Origin: an uncultured Merdimonas sp.
GTDB taxonomy: Bacteria > Bacillota > Clostridia > Lachnospirales > Lachnospiraceae
Assembly (NCBI GenBank): GCA_944375885.1
Contig: CALWBB010000003.1
Location: 1-56,495 of the forward strand
Reading direction: 5' to 3'
DNA: 56,495 bases
Shown here in pieces: positions 17,044 through 26,416 of the stretch (position 1 is its first letter; every line of letters starts with the position of its first letter). The notes under the pieces are model-generated. The model had not been told where the DNA came from, did no database searches, and worked only from the letters and a program-made list of their open reading frames with translations. The position numbers and the translations under genes are program-made.

Positions 17044-17892
17044 AATATGATTCAGGCCGACAGGCTTGCGTACAATTATGTAAAATACGATGAGGAGGGC
17101 CGGGAGAAGGAGACGATCCGGGCGGTGGACGGCGTGAGCTTCGAGGTGCAAAAGGGCGACTTCGTGGCGATCCTGGGGCACAATGGCTCCGGAAAGTCCA
17201 CCCTCGCCAAGCATATCAACGCCCTTCTTACGCCAAGCGAGGGCACGCTCTGGGTGAACGGCATGGATACCAGCGACGAAGACCGCCTCTGGGACGTGCG
17301 CCAGAGCGCGGGCATGGTGTTCCAGAACCCGGACAACCAGATTATCGGTTCGATAGTGGAAGAAGACGTGGGCTTCGGGCCGGAAAACATGGGCGTGCCC
17401 ACTGAGGAGATCTGGCAGCGGGTGGAGGAGAGCCTGAAGGCGGTCAATATGCTGAAATACCGGCACCATTCTCCCAACAGGTTGTCTGGCGGCCAGAAGC
17501 AGAGGGTGGCTATCGCCGGCGTCGTGGCCATGCACCCCAAATGCATCGTGCTGGACGAGCCCACAGCCATGCTGGATCCCAACGGCCGGAAGGAGGTCAT
17601 CCGGGCGATCCGGGCCTTAAACCAGGTGGAGGATATCACGGTCATCCTGATCACCCATTATATGGAAGAAGTCATTTACGCAGATAAGGTTCTCGTGATG
17701 GACGACGGAAAGGTAGTCATGCAGGGAACGCCCCGGGAAATCTTTTCCCAGGTGGAGACGCTGAAATCCTACCGTCTGGATGTGCCCCAGGCGACGCTTT
17801 TGGCCTGGGAGCTGAAAAAGGCAGGCCTTGATCTGCCGGACGGAATTCTGACGAGAGAGGAACTGGTGGAAGCCTTATGTCGATTGTATTAG
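17014..17892 (+). CDS. ecfA1: Energy-coupling factor transporter ATPase EcfA1
   Basis: A 292-residue ATPase that powers vitamin and metal uptake by ECF transporters. Walker [10 protein letters not shown], signature [13 protein letters not shown] and Walker [14 protein letters not shown] are intact. The first of three closely spaced ATGs (17014, 17029, 17047) was chosen; all follow purine-rich sequence inside the tandem repeats, so the true start is uncertain. It overlaps ecfA2 by 16 bases. No S-component is encoded here, so the module serves substrate-binding subunits encoded elsewhere. Confidence 0.95.
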   Translation: MEETRMEDRQNMIQADRLAYNYVKYDEEGREKETIRAVDGVSFEVQKGDFVAILGHNGSGKSTLAKHINALLTPSEGTLWVNGMDTSDEDRLWDVRQSAGMVFQNPDNQIIGSIVEEDVGFGPENMGVPTEEIWQRVEESLKAVNMLKYRHHSPNRLSGGQKQRVAIAGVVAMHPKCIVLDEPTAMLDPNGRKEVIRAIRALNQVEDITVILITHYMEEVIYADKVLVMDDGKVVMQGTPREIFSQVETLKSYRLDVPQATLLAWELKKAGLDLPDGILTREELVEALCRLY

Positions 17893-18740
17893 AACATGTC
17901 AGCTATACCTACAGCCCGGAGACGGCCTATGAGATCCACGCGCTGAAGGATGTGAACCTGGAGATCCCGGACGGCCAGTTTATCGGCCTTATCGGGCACA
18001 CCGGTTCTGGAAAATCCACGCTGGTCCAGCATCTGAATGGGCTGGTGCGGGCCACCTCGGGACATATTTATTTCAATGGGGAAGATATTTACGCCAAGGA
18101 TTACGATATGCGCAGGCTCCGCGGCAAGGTGGGCCTGGTCTTCCAGTACCCGGAGCATCAGCTCTTTGAGGTGGACGTCCTAAGCGATGTCTGCTTTGGC
18201 CCGAAGAACCAGGGACTTTCCCCGGAGGAGGCGAAAGAGCGGGCCAGGGAGGCCCTGCGCATGGTGGGAATCTCAGAGGAATATGAGAAGCAGTCGCCCT
18301 TCGAGCTGTCCGGAGGCCAGAAGCGCCGGGTGGCCATCGCGGGCGTGCTGGCCATGGAGCCGGAGGTGCTGATTCTGGACGAGCCCACGGCGGGCCTGGA
18401 TCCCAAGGGCCGGGATGAGATTCTGGATGAAATCAGCTATCTCCATAAGGAGCGGGGAATTACGGTCATTCTCGTCTCCCACAGCATGGAGGACGTGGCA
18501 AAATACGTGGAGCGCATCATCGTCATGAACCAGGGCGAGGTTCTGCACGACGGCGCCCCCAGAGAGGTGTTCCGCCACTATAAGGAGCTGGAGAGCGTAG
18601 GCCTTGCGGCTCCCCAGGTGACGTATATCGTACACACCCTGAAGGATAAGGGCTTTGACGTGGACGGGGACGCCACGACGATAGAGGAGGCGAAGGAGAC
18701 GATCCTGGAGGCCTTCCGGAAGAAGGGAAGGAAGCTATGA
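17877..18740 (+). CDS. ecfA2: Energy-coupling factor transporter ATPase EcfA2
   Basis: A 287-residue second ATPase of the ECF module that pairs with EcfA1. Walker [10 protein letters not shown], signature [13 protein letters not shown] and Walker [15 protein letters not shown] are intact. The start lies inside ecfA1 and the stop overlaps ecfT as ATGA, so the module is translationally coupled and made in matched amounts. Confidence 0.95.
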   Translation: MSIVLEHVSYTYSPETAYEIHALKDVNLEIPDGQFIGLIGHTGSGKSTLVQHLNGLVRATSGHIYFNGEDIYAKDYDMRRLRGKVGLVFQYPEHQLFEVDVLSDVCFGPKNQGLSPEEAKERAREALRMVGISEEYEKQSPFELSGGQKRRVAIAGVLAMEPEVLILDEPTAGLDPKGRDEILDEISYLHKERGITVILVSHSMEDVAKYVERIIVMNQGEVLHDGAPREVFRHYKELESVGLAAPQVTYIVHTLKDKGFDVDGDATTIEEAKETILEAFRKKGRKL

Positions 18741-19540
18741 TAAGAGACATCACGCTGGGCCAGTATTACCCGGCAGATTCCATTCTCCATAGGCTGGATC
18801 CACGGGTGAAGCTTATGGGAACCATCCTGTTCCTGGTGGGGCTTTTCCTGATCAAGGGCTGGGCAGGCTATGCCGTGGCGACGGTCTTTCTCTTTGCCAT
18901 GATCCGGATTTCGAAAGTGCCCTTCCGCTTTATCGTGCGGGGACTGAAGACAATCTTTATTATCCTTCTGATTACACTGGTGTTCAATCTGTTCCTGACG
19001 CCGGGCGACCGGGTGCTGGTGCAGATCTGGAAGCTGCAGATTACGGATAAAGGCCTGAATACGGCGATATTTATGGCGATCCGCCTGATTTACCTGATTA
19101 TCGGCTCTTCGCTTATGACTCTGACTACGACGCCAAACGACTTGACGGATGGCCTGGAGACGCTTCTTGGGCCGCTTAAGAAACTTCATGTGCCGGTACA
19201 CGAGGTGTCCATGATGATGTCCATCGCCCTGCGGTTCATTCCGATCCTGCTGGAGGAGACGGATAAAATTATGAAGGCGCAGATGGCAAGGGGAGCGGAT
19301 TTTGAGCACGGCAATCTGATCCAGCGGGCGAAGAGTCTGGTGCCTTTGCTGGTGCCGCTTTTTATCTCCGCGTTCCGGCGCGCCAGCGATTTGGCCATGG
19401 CCATGGAAGCGCGCTGCTACCGGGGCGGCGAAGGGCGGACGAAGATGAAGCCCCTCGCCTATGCCCGGAGGGATTACTGCGCCTACGGGATCCTGATCCT
19501 GTTCCTGGCGGTCATTATCGCGCTGAGGGTGCTGCTGTGA
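18737..19540 (+). CDS. ecfT: Energy-coupling factor transporter transmembrane protein EcfT
   Basis: A 267-residue membrane subunit connecting the ATPases to exchangeable S-components. Family features are YYPADSILHRLDPRVKL at the N-terminus and two coupling-helix alanine-arginine motifs near ARGADFEHG and SDLAMAMEARCYRGG. Several hydrophobic helices are visible. It overlaps ecfA2 by four bases and truA by four (GTGA), the standard arrangement in Firmicutes. Confidence 0.95.
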   Translation: MIRDITLGQYYPADSILHRLDPRVKLMGTILFLVGLFLIKGWAGYAVATVFLFAMIRISKVPFRFIVRGLKTIFIILLITLVFNLFLTPGDRVLVQIWKLQITDKGLNTAIFMAIRLIYLIIGSSLMTLTTTPNDLTDGLETLLGPLKKLHVPVHEVSMMMSIALRFIPILLEETDKIMKAQMARGADFEHGNLIQRAKSLVPLLVPLFISAFRRASDLAMAMEARCYRGGEGRTKMKPLAYARRDYCAYGILILFLAVIIALRVLL

Positions 19541-20421
19541 GCGGGGCTTCGGGCGCGGCTGCAGGGGCGGAAATGGGAACTGCCGGGAGAAACAGCGCAG
19601 ACGCGGCTGCGGGCACCGGCACGAGCGGGCGCAGGCGGATCCTGCTTATCACAGCCTACGATGGGACGAATTACTGCGGCTGGCAGGTGCAGAAGAACGG
19701 GGAGACCATCGAGGGCGTCCTGAACCGGGAGCTTTCCCGCCTGTTTGGCGCGGAGATCGCGGTCATCGGGGCGAGCCGGACGGATTCCGGCGTCCACGCC
19801 CTGGGAAACGTGGCGGTATTTGACACAGAGGCCCGGATGCCGGCCGACAAGGTGGCCTACGCGCTGAACAGCCGCCTGCCGGAGGACATCCGGATCCAGC
19901 GCTCCCTGGAGGTGCCGCCGGATTTTCATCCCCGGAAGACGGCCTGCGTCAAGACCTATGAGTACCGGATTCTGAATCGGGAATTTGAGCTGCCCTCGGA
20001 GCGGCTGAATTCTTATTTTTTCCGGAGAGAACTGGATGTGGAGCGTATGAAGGCGGCCTGTCCGTATTTTCTCGGAGAGCATGATTTCAAAAGCTTCTGC
20101 AGCATCCACACCCAGGCCGAGACCACCGTGCGCACGATTTACAGCCTGGAGGTTCTGGAGGAAGAGCTGCCGGACCTGGGCGGCAGGCGGATCCGCATCC
20201 GCGTGACCGGGAACGGCTTCCTTTATAATATGGTAAGAATCCTGGCGGGGACTCTCATTCAGGTGGGACTTGGGGCGTACGCGCCCGAGGATATGGAGCC
20301 TATGCTTATGGCCTGCGACCGGCAGGCGGCGGGGCCCACGGCCCCGGCCCAGGGACTGACGCTCATCGGGATGGAGTACCCGGAATATCCGCCGCAGGAC
20401 ACAGGCCGGAAAGGCTTTTGA
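19537..20421 (+). CDS. truA: tRNA pseudouridine(38-40) synthase
   Basis: A 294-residue enzyme that isomerises uridines 38-40 in the tRNA anticodon arm. The catalytic aspartate is in GASRTDSGVHALGNV, and YNMVRILAGTLIQVG is the C-terminal landmark. It starts with GTG overlapping the ecfT stop. The first 30 residues are a glycine/alanine/serine-rich extension before RRILLITAYDGTNYCGWQ; an internal ATG at 19573 lies within it, so the true start could be later. In most relatives rplM follows directly; here an 8-kb sugar operon intervenes. Confidence 0.94.
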   Translation: MSGASGAAAGAEMGTAGRNSADAAAGTGTSGRRRILLITAYDGTNYCGWQVQKNGETIEGVLNRELSRLFGAEIAVIGASRTDSGVHALGNVAVFDTEARMPADKVAYALNSRLPEDIRIQRSLEVPPDFHPRKTACVKTYEYRILNREFELPSERLNSYFFRRELDVERMKAACPYFLGEHDFKSFCSIHTQAETTVRTIYSLEVLEEELPDLGGRRIRIRVTGNGFLYNMVRILAGTLIQVGLGAYAPEDMEPMLMACDRQAAGPTAPAQGLTLIGMEYPEYPPQDTGRKGF

Positions 20422-20445
20422 CGCGGTCTGGAAAACAAAGCTGGT

Positions 20446-20486
20446 GAAAGAAGAGAATTAAAAGAAGAGAATTAAAAGAAGAGAAT
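20446..20486. repeat. Three 14-base tandem repeats after truA
   Basis: GAAAGAAGAGAATT, AAAAGAAGAGAATT and AAAAGAAGAGAAT follow one another. This AT-rich purine repeat marks the left border of the sugar operon and is immediately followed by a terminator. Confidence 0.75.
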
Positions 20487-20502
20487 AAAGAACGGATTGG
20501 CG

Positions 20503-20535
20503 AATTGGTATGCTTGAAAAAGCATACCAATTTTT
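20503..20535 (+). terminator. Rho-independent terminator of the ecf-truA unit
   Basis: A perfect 13-base stem (AATTGGTATGCTT paired with its complement) with GAAA loop is followed by a T-run. Confidence 0.92.
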
Positions 20536-20548
20536 AAATTGGGCAGAA

Positions 20549-20568
20549 ATTACAATAAATATTGTAAT
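20549..20568. promoter_or_regulatory. Palindromic operator candidate before the sugar operon
   Basis: ATTACAAT and ATTGTAAT form a palindrome around AAAT. A TATACA/TAATAT -10-like stretch lies 12-20 bases downstream. It is a candidate site for the GntR/UTRA regulator at the end of the island; that link is inference. Confidence 0.45.
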
Positions 20569-20627
20569 ACTAGGGATAATAATATACAATATGCACAAGA
20601 AATGAAGCGAGAAGAAGGAGGCATCCC

Positions 20628-21557
20628 ATGAAATATTATATTGGCGTGGATGGCGGAAGCACAAAGACCACGTTTGCCGCCGCAAAGGAAAATGGAGAAA
20701 CCATAAAGATGGTGACCAGAGGAGGCTGTTCCTATCAGTCTGTCGGTGTGGATGCAGCGGTACGGATGCTGAATAAGGAAATCAGAGGGCTTCTGGCATC
20801 ATTGAAGCTGGAGGAAGAAGGCTGTATCGGCTGCTGTATTGGGATGCCCTGTTACGGAGAGAATGAGAGCGTTGATCAGGTCATCTTTGCAACTGTTAAA
20901 AAGCTGCTGGCGCCCATTCCTGTTCATATGGTAAATGACGTGGAGGTAGGATGGGCAGGTTCCCTGGAATGCCAGGAAGGGATCCATGTGGCGGCGGGAA
21001 CCGGTTCAATAGCCTTTGGAAAAGGGAAAAACCAGCAGTCCATGCGCTGTGGAGGCTGGAATGAGTTTTACGGGGATGAGGGAAGCTGCTACTGGATAGG
21101 GCGTCAGGCCATGAGCCTTTTTTCCAAGGAAGCGGACGGCCGTATTCCCCGGGGGCCCCTGTATGACGTAGTAAAGCAGGAGATGGGGCTGATCAACGAT
21201 TTCTATTTTACAGATGTCATCAAGGAAAGCTGGGCTCCATACCGCTGGAAGGTGGCAGCGTTTCAGATGTATGCGTTTCAGGCTGTAAAAGAGGGTGACA
21301 GGTCTGTGGAAATTCTGTATAAAATGGCGGCCCATGAACTGGCGCTTATGGTGAAAACCATCAAAGAAAAGCTGCGGTTTTCCTCTGAGAGTATTTTCGT
21401 GTCTTATTCAGGAGGACTGTTTCAGGTGGGCGGATTGATTTTGGATCCGTTCAGGGAGGAAGTAGAGCGCCTGGGCTGTATATTGAAAAAGCCATCCTGT
21501 TCAGCGGCAGAAGGCGCCCTGCTGCTGGCGGCGGAGCATTTTAGGGGGGGATGTTGA
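20628..21557 (+). CDS. BadF/BadG/BcrA/BcrD family ATPase (N-acetylglucosamine kinase-like), copy 1
   Basis: A 309-residue ASKHA-fold kinase. GVDGGSTKTTFA is the phosphate-1 loop, AAGTGSIAFG the second, and GDEGSCYWIGRQ the signature shared with eukaryotic-type GlcNAc kinases; SYSGGLF is the adenosine segment. It probably phosphorylates the sugar brought in by the ABC importer encoded next. GAAGAAGGAGG precedes the ATG. It is the first gene of the island and a paralogue sits at 25397. Confidence 0.88.
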   Translation: MKYYIGVDGGSTKTTFAAAKENGETIKMVTRGGCSYQSVGVDAAVRMLNKEIRGLLASLKLEEEGCIGCCIGMPCYGENESVDQVIFATVKKLLAPIPVHMVNDVEVGWAGSLECQEGIHVAAGTGSIAFGKGKNQQSMRCGGWNEFYGDEGSCYWIGRQAMSLFSKEADGRIPRGPLYDVVKQEMGLINDFYFTDVIKESWAPYRWKVAAFQMYAFQAVKEGDRSVEILYKMAAHELALMVKTIKEKLRFSSESIFVSYSGGLFQVGGLILDPFREEVERLGCILKKPSCSAAEGALLLAAEHFRGGC

Positions 21558-21662
21558 AAAAGGCTGTTTAAAAAGGAAAAAGAAAACGCAGTGCGGGGCC
21601 GGTTTTTGCATCATCTGGAACCACCTGTACACAGGACAAGAGAAGGAAATGGAGGAAAGAAC

Positions 21663-22766
21663 ATGAGAAGACTACTTGCACTTTTTATTACACTTGCCAT
21701 GATACTTTCGCTGGCGGCGTGCGGACAGCCGCAGGCGGAGGATACAGAGTCCACGGAAAATACGGATACTGCCGAAACGGCTGCCGAGGAGCCGGCTGGA
21801 GAGACGGCAGAGGCGTCAGATGGCGGGCAGATGGTGTTTGGCTATATCACGCCTGGCCCCGATACCTGGTATCTTCGTGATGTGGAAGGTTTCCAGGCGG
21901 CGGCAGAACTGCTGGGCATAGAAGTCGTCGTGCTGAATTCAAATTATGATGTCAGCGAAGAACTGGCTAACATAGAAAATCTGATCAACCAGGGTGTGGA
22001 TGGCCTGAGTGTATTTTCCTTTAATGAAAGCGGAGCGATTACCTGCGCGGAACAGGGAGCGGCAGCAGGAATTCCGGTCGTCGCTACAGACAGTGTAGGC
22101 TCTGTATTTGACGCGGAGGCCGAAGTGGCGGCAGCTGTGGACTTTGACTGGAATGAGATGGGAATATCTTATGGGAATTGGATGGCTGATAATTATCCGA
22201 ATGAAGATTATGTGATCATCACTGGCAATTTCGAATCTGTTCCCTGTCAGACTGTCAACGCTTCCATGCAGGAGACTACGGAGAGCCGTGGAGTCAATGA
22301 ATGCCTTGCCATTGAAGATGGGGACTACACTCCTGCAGTAGCGGCAGATAAGGCAGAAGACCTTATTAATTCCGGCCTGGATTTCAAGATTATCTTTGTC
22401 ATGGATGAGGATATGGCTGCGGCAGTGAGGGTACGCCTGGAGGACATGGGAGTCGCTGATGACTATGTGATTATCTCCCAGAATGGCTCTGAGGTAGGCC
22501 TGGAGATGCTTCAGGCCGGCACTCTGGCCTATACCATTTCAAGTTCTCCTGGCTGGGAAGGTTTCGTAGCGTGCCTGGCCCTGTACCATGCCGCTGTAGA
22601 TCCGGAGGCCGAAATGGAGGTCAGCTACTATCTTCCTATCATTCCGCTTGATAAGGATACAGATACCAGTGACCCTATGCAGGTAGTTCCCTGGACAGTG
22701 GATGTGGACTGCTATAAGGAGCTGACTGCCCAATACTTCCCGGAACTGGCGGCGTATATCGAGTAA
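21663..22766 (+). CDS. Sugar ABC transporter substrate-binding lipoprotein
   Basis: A protein of 367 residues that captures a sugar outside the cell. The signal peptide ends in a lipobox (LSLAAC, Cys about residue 20). A negatively charged linker follows, then a type I periplasmic-binding fold of the ribose/galactose group (FGYITPGPDTWYLRDVEGFQ, LINQGVDGLSVFSFNE, IPVVATDS). The ligand is not predictable. The ATG at 21663 follows GGAGGAAAGAAC. It partners with the ATPase and permease downstream. Confidence 0.92.
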   Translation: MRRLLALFITLAMILSLAACGQPQAEDTESTENTDTAETAAEEPAGETAEASDGGQMVFGYITPGPDTWYLRDVEGFQAAAELLGIEVVVLNSNYDVSEELANIENLINQGVDGLSVFSFNESGAITCAEQGAAAGIPVVATDSVGSVFDAEAEVAAAVDFDWNEMGISYGNWMADNYPNEDYVIITGNFESVPCQTVNASMQETTESRGVNECLAIEDGDYTPAVAADKAEDLINSGLDFKIIFVMDEDMAAAVRVRLEDMGVADDYVIISQNGSEVGLEMLQAGTLAYTISSSPGWEGFVACLALYHAAVDPEAEMEVSYYLPIIPLDKDTDTSDPMQVVPWTVDVDCYKELTAQYFPELAAYIE

Positions 22767-22831
22767 CACAGAACGCAGGAAAGAGCCTTCAGCTCTTTCC
22801 TGCTGCCTGATAAAAGGGGAGACATTCTGAT

Positions 22832-24313
22832 ATGGATGCAGAAAAGCTATTGCAGTTAGAAGGAATCAACAAGGAATTTAACGGAATTCAGGTGCTGTTT
22901 GATGTCGGCCTGACCCTGTATTCGGGTGAGGTGCTTTGCCTGGTGGGAGAAAACGGAGCAGGAAAATCTACCCTGATTAAGATCCTGTCAGGCGCGGAAA
23001 CACCCAACAGCGGAACCATAGAGCTTTTTGGCAGGAAATATTATAAAGGGATACGCCTTTGGCAGGCAATTGCGGCAGGCGTCGCCACGATTTACCAAGA
23101 CGCGGATCTTGTGGATACCTTGACGGTGGCAGACAATGTATTCCTGGGAGAGGAATTGAAAAGAAGAGGCCTGATTGATCGGACAAAGCAGGAGAGGATT
23201 ACGCAGGAACTCATCGACGATCTGGGATTGAGACTGTCGGCGGACAGCCTGGTCGAAGACCTGTCCCCGGGACAGAAGCAATGCGTTCAAATTGTAAAGG
23301 CGATCAAAAGAGACGCAAGGCTTCTAATCATGGACGAGCCCACCTCTTCACTGGGCAGAGAAGAGACAGAGGCTCTGATGAAGCTGGTGCGCCGACTGGC
23401 TGATGAGGGCAGGGGCATCATTTATATTTCTCATTTTATGGAAGAAGTGTTTCGGATAGGGGACAGGGCGCTGGTTTTGAAGGATGGCCACTGTGTTTCC
23501 ACCAGAATCCTTTCTGACACAGAGCAGGAACAGCTTGTAATTGATATGGTAGGGCGCGCGGCCAGCAGTTTTTACAGCAGAAAAGAGATAGCAAAAGGGG
23601 AAGGGCTGCTAGAGATCCAAAACTACAGCGGAGGCGGGCTCGTAAAGGATGTGAGCTTTACTGTCAGACAGGGTGAAATATTTGGGTTGGGAGGCCTGGT
23701 AGGAGCTGGCCGGTCGGAACTGATGCGGCTGGTATTTGGCTGTGACAGAAAAGACAGCGGACGTCTTGTGCTGAACGGACATGAGATCACCCCTTCAAGC
23801 CCATCTGAGGCAGTCAGAAAAGGGATCTGCATGATCTTTGAGAACAGAAAGGAAGAAAGCATGTTTTCCATCCGTCCTGTCCGGGAAAACATCACGGTTA
23901 CGAGCAACGAAAAGCGCAAGCTTTTGAATCTTGCGAAGGAAGAACAGATTGTGATGGAACAGGTGGAAAAGCTTCATATAAAAATATTTGACAGTTCGCA
24001 GGAAGCTGGTAAGCTTTCCGGAGGAAATCAGCAGAAAATGGTTTTAAGCCGCTGGCTGGTGGAGGAAGGAGAGATCTACATCTTTGACGAGCCTGCAAAA
24101 GGGGTAGATGTGGGGGCAAAGGAAGAGATCTACAAGCAGATTCTGCGCCTTGCCGAAGCTGGAAAGTATATCATCGTAGTGTCTTCCGTGCTTCCCGAGC
24201 TTATTTCATTGAGCGACAGGATCGGTGTCATGCGGGGAGGAAGGCTGACCAGCATCATTGACCGGGCGGACGCTACGGAAGACAAACTGCTCAAAGAATT
24301 TATAGGAATATAG
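22832..24313 (+). CDS. Sugar ABC transporter ATP-binding protein, RbsA/MglA type
   Basis: A 493-residue protein with two fused ATPase domains. Domain 1 has GENGAGKST, the signature as LSPGQKQ and a normal LLIMDEPTSSLG. Domain 2 has the family-typical altered Walker A (GLVGAGRSE), LSGGNQQK and the Walker B segment YIFDEPAKGVDVGAKEE. So one ATP site is expected to be hydrolytic, as in ribose and galactose importers. GGGGAGACATTCTGAT precedes the ATG. Confidence 0.93.
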   Translation: MDAEKLLQLEGINKEFNGIQVLFDVGLTLYSGEVLCLVGENGAGKSTLIKILSGAETPNSGTIELFGRKYYKGIRLWQAIAAGVATIYQDADLVDTLTVADNVFLGEELKRRGLIDRTKQERITQELIDDLGLRLSADSLVEDLSPGQKQCVQIVKAIKRDARLLIMDEPTSSLGREETEALMKLVRRLADEGRGIIYISHFMEEVFRIGDRALVLKDGHCVSTRILSDTEQEQLVIDMVGRAASSFYSRKEIAKGEGLLEIQNYSGGGLVKDVSFTVRQGEIFGLGGLVGAGRSELMRLVFGCDRKDSGRLVLNGHEITPSSPSEAVRKGICMIFENRKEESMFSIRPVRENITVTSNEKRKLLNLAKEEQIVMEQVEKLHIKIFDSSQEAGKLSGGNQQKMVLSRWLVEEGEIYIFDEPAKGVDVGAKEEIYKQILRLAEAGKYIIVVSSVLPELISLSDRIGVMRGGRLTSIIDRADATEDKLLKEFIGI

Positions 24314-24340
24314 GATACAACAGGAAAAAGGACAATAGTG

Positions 24341-25330
24341 ATGAGAAAAAAATCGTTGAAAAAAACAATGAGGGATCTGTGGCTTTCTCAGTGGTTTATT
24401 CTTTTGCTGATCATCATTGCGATTTCGGCAGTGACAGCTGCTGTGAATCCCAGTTTTCTGAGATTTACCAACCTTCTGGCAGTTTTGAACCAGGTTGCAA
24501 GCCTGATGCTGGTGGCGATAGGAGCCACAATTATGATTGCTTCCGGACATTTTGATATTTCTGTCGGCGCAGTTGTAGGGCTGTCTGTCTGTGTGATGGC
24601 GAAATTGGTGCTGGGCGGCGTGAGCGATATCCTGGTATTTCTGGCAGGCGTATTGACAGCGGTGCTCTGCTGTGTACTCAACGGCGCGCTGTCCATAGCG
24701 CTGAAATCTCCTTCTTTCATTATTACAATGGCCACTACCAGCGTTTATTCTGGAATCGGCCTTCTGCTGACTAAGGGCGTCATTCAGACGATTACCGGGA
24801 AATTCCGTTTTTTCAGCGGGGTGAAATTATTTGGAACGATTCCTGTTATGCTTGTGATTGCACTGGGCGGTTATATTGCCGCGTTCTTGATGATGAAGCA
24901 TACGCAGACAGGGCGGCAGATTTATGCAATTGGAGCAAATCCCAACGCGGCATATCTGGCAGGCATCAATGTCAACAGAAGCAAAATCAAATTCTTTGCC
25001 ATAGATGGCCTGCTTGTGGGGATTGCGGCGGCTATGTATCTTTCCCGGCTGGGATCTGCCCTGCCCTCCTACGGTTCTGGAATGGAGATGGATGCGATGG
25101 GCGCGGTGGTAATAGGCGGAACGCCAATATCTGGAGGGAAAGGAAGCATAATAGGAACTCTTTTTGGAGTGCTTTTGATAGGGCTTATTTCCAATGCGCT
25201 TAATATGCTGCATGTGGATGCCTATTTTCAGGATATTGCTTCGGGCCTGCTGATAATAGTCGCGCTGGCTATTTCCGCTCTTCGCCAGGTTCTGGCGGCT
25301 GCCCAGCAGAGGCGGAATGCCGGAGAATAA
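24341..25330 (+). CDS. Sugar ABC transporter permease, RbsC type
   Basis: A protein of 329 residues with about nine to ten membrane helices. The family loop GANPNAAYLAGINVNRSK and the AMGAVVIGGTPISGGKGSIIGT segment are clear. It forms the channel for the RbsA-like ATPase encoded 27 bases upstream. An immediately preceding in-frame GTG (24338) is an alternative start. Confidence 0.93.
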   Translation: MRKKSLKKTMRDLWLSQWFILLLIIIAISAVTAAVNPSFLRFTNLLAVLNQVASLMLVAIGATIMIASGHFDISVGAVVGLSVCVMAKLVLGGVSDILVFLAGVLTAVLCCVLNGALSIALKSPSFIITMATTSVYSGIGLLLTKGVIQTITGKFRFFSGVKLFGTIPVMLVIALGGYIAAFLMMKHTQTGRQIYAIGANPNAAYLAGINVNRSKIKFFAIDGLLVGIAAAMYLSRLGSALPSYGSGMEMDAMGAVVIGGTPISGGKGSIIGTLFGVLLIGLISNALNMLHVDAYFQDIASGLLIIVALAISALRQVLAAAQQRRNAGE

Positions 25331-25396
25331 ATACAGGCAGGGAACGAAAAGGACAGCGGGAGGCTTTCAGGTGAAGAGAGAAGGTGAGCTTTTAAA

Positions 25397-26383
25397 ATGG
25401 GGATTATTATCGGCATTGACGGAGGTGGGACGAAAACCCGTTTTGCCGCCTACGATTTAATAGAAAAGAAATTGGCCGGAAATGTCGTTTTGGAAGGGAC
25501 AGACTACAAACAGGATGGTTTTGATGCGGTCGTTGAAAGAGTGAAGACGGGAACCCGCGCTCTCCTGGAAGCCTGTCAGCCTTCCAGGCTTGAAGCAGTC
25601 TGTTTTGGCATGCCGGGATATTCGGAGGCTCCGGCAGGTGATGAAGAGATGGCCCGCCGTCTGGCGGAAATATTTGTTCAGATCCCCTGTTTTTTATATA
25701 ATGACGTCTACGTAGCGCTGGAGGGGGCATTTTATGGAACGCAGGGTATTTTGGCTGTGGCCGGAACCGGCAGCCTCGCTTATGGCCGGAATAAAGCAGG
25801 TCTTGTGGATAGGTGCGGAGGATGGTCTGAATTTTTTGGGGACGAAGGGTCTGGGTTCTGGATTGGGAGACAGCTGCTGGAAATATTCTCAAAACAGAGT
25901 GACGGCAGGCTGGAGAAAAGCCGTCTTTATGAACTGACGAGGGCATATTTCGGGCTGCAGCCAGATGAAAATGATTTTCAGATACTGACGAGGGCGGAAT
26001 GCAATTCTGGCAGCCGGGCAGCGACAGCGGCTTTAAATATGGTTGTAAAGCAGGCGGCGGATCAAGGTGATCGGCAGGCAAGAAGTATTTTTGACAGGGC
26101 CGCGGGTGAGATTGCAGGTTTGATCTGCGCGCTGCGCAGCAAGCTGAATTTTCAGGGGATCACCCCGGTGGCTGTCTCGGGAGGCCTGTTCCATATGGAT
26201 CAATATATTACCAGGCCGATGACGGAGATTCTTCAGGAGAGATTTGAAGTATCTGTTTCAAAGCCGAGACTGGGTCCTTGCTGCGGGGCGATCGCCCTAG
26301 CCGCAGAAAGGATCGGGGGAAGAGGGATGGCGCTTTCGGTTTATGAAGCAATGTCGGAGGATGATGGGTGCAGGGGACTGTAA
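25397..26383 (+). CDS. BadF/BadG/BcrA/BcrD family ATPase (N-acetylglucosamine kinase-like), copy 2
   Basis: A 328-residue ASKHA kinase. GIDGGGTKTRFAAYD, VAGTGSLAYGRNKAG and the signature GDEGSGFWIGRQLLE match copy 1, but overall similarity is only moderate, so this looks like an old duplication with divided roles rather than a recent copy. It probably phosphorylates a product of the GH4 enzyme or the imported sugar. It lies 66 bases after the permease. Confidence 0.88.
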   Translation: MGIIIGIDGGGTKTRFAAYDLIEKKLAGNVVLEGTDYKQDGFDAVVERVKTGTRALLEACQPSRLEAVCFGMPGYSEAPAGDEEMARRLAEIFVQIPCFLYNDVYVALEGAFYGTQGILAVAGTGSLAYGRNKAGLVDRCGGWSEFFGDEGSGFWIGRQLLEIFSKQSDGRLEKSRLYELTRAYFGLQPDENDFQILTRAECNSGSRAATAALNMVVKQAADQGDRQARSIFDRAAGEIAGLICALRSKLNFQGITPVAVSGGLFHMDQYITRPMTEILQERFEVSVSKPRLGPCCGAIALAAERIGGRGMALSVYEAMSEDDGCRGL

Positions 26384-26416
26384 CCTGGAAAGGATTTGGC
26401 AGAGAGGAGAAGGGAT

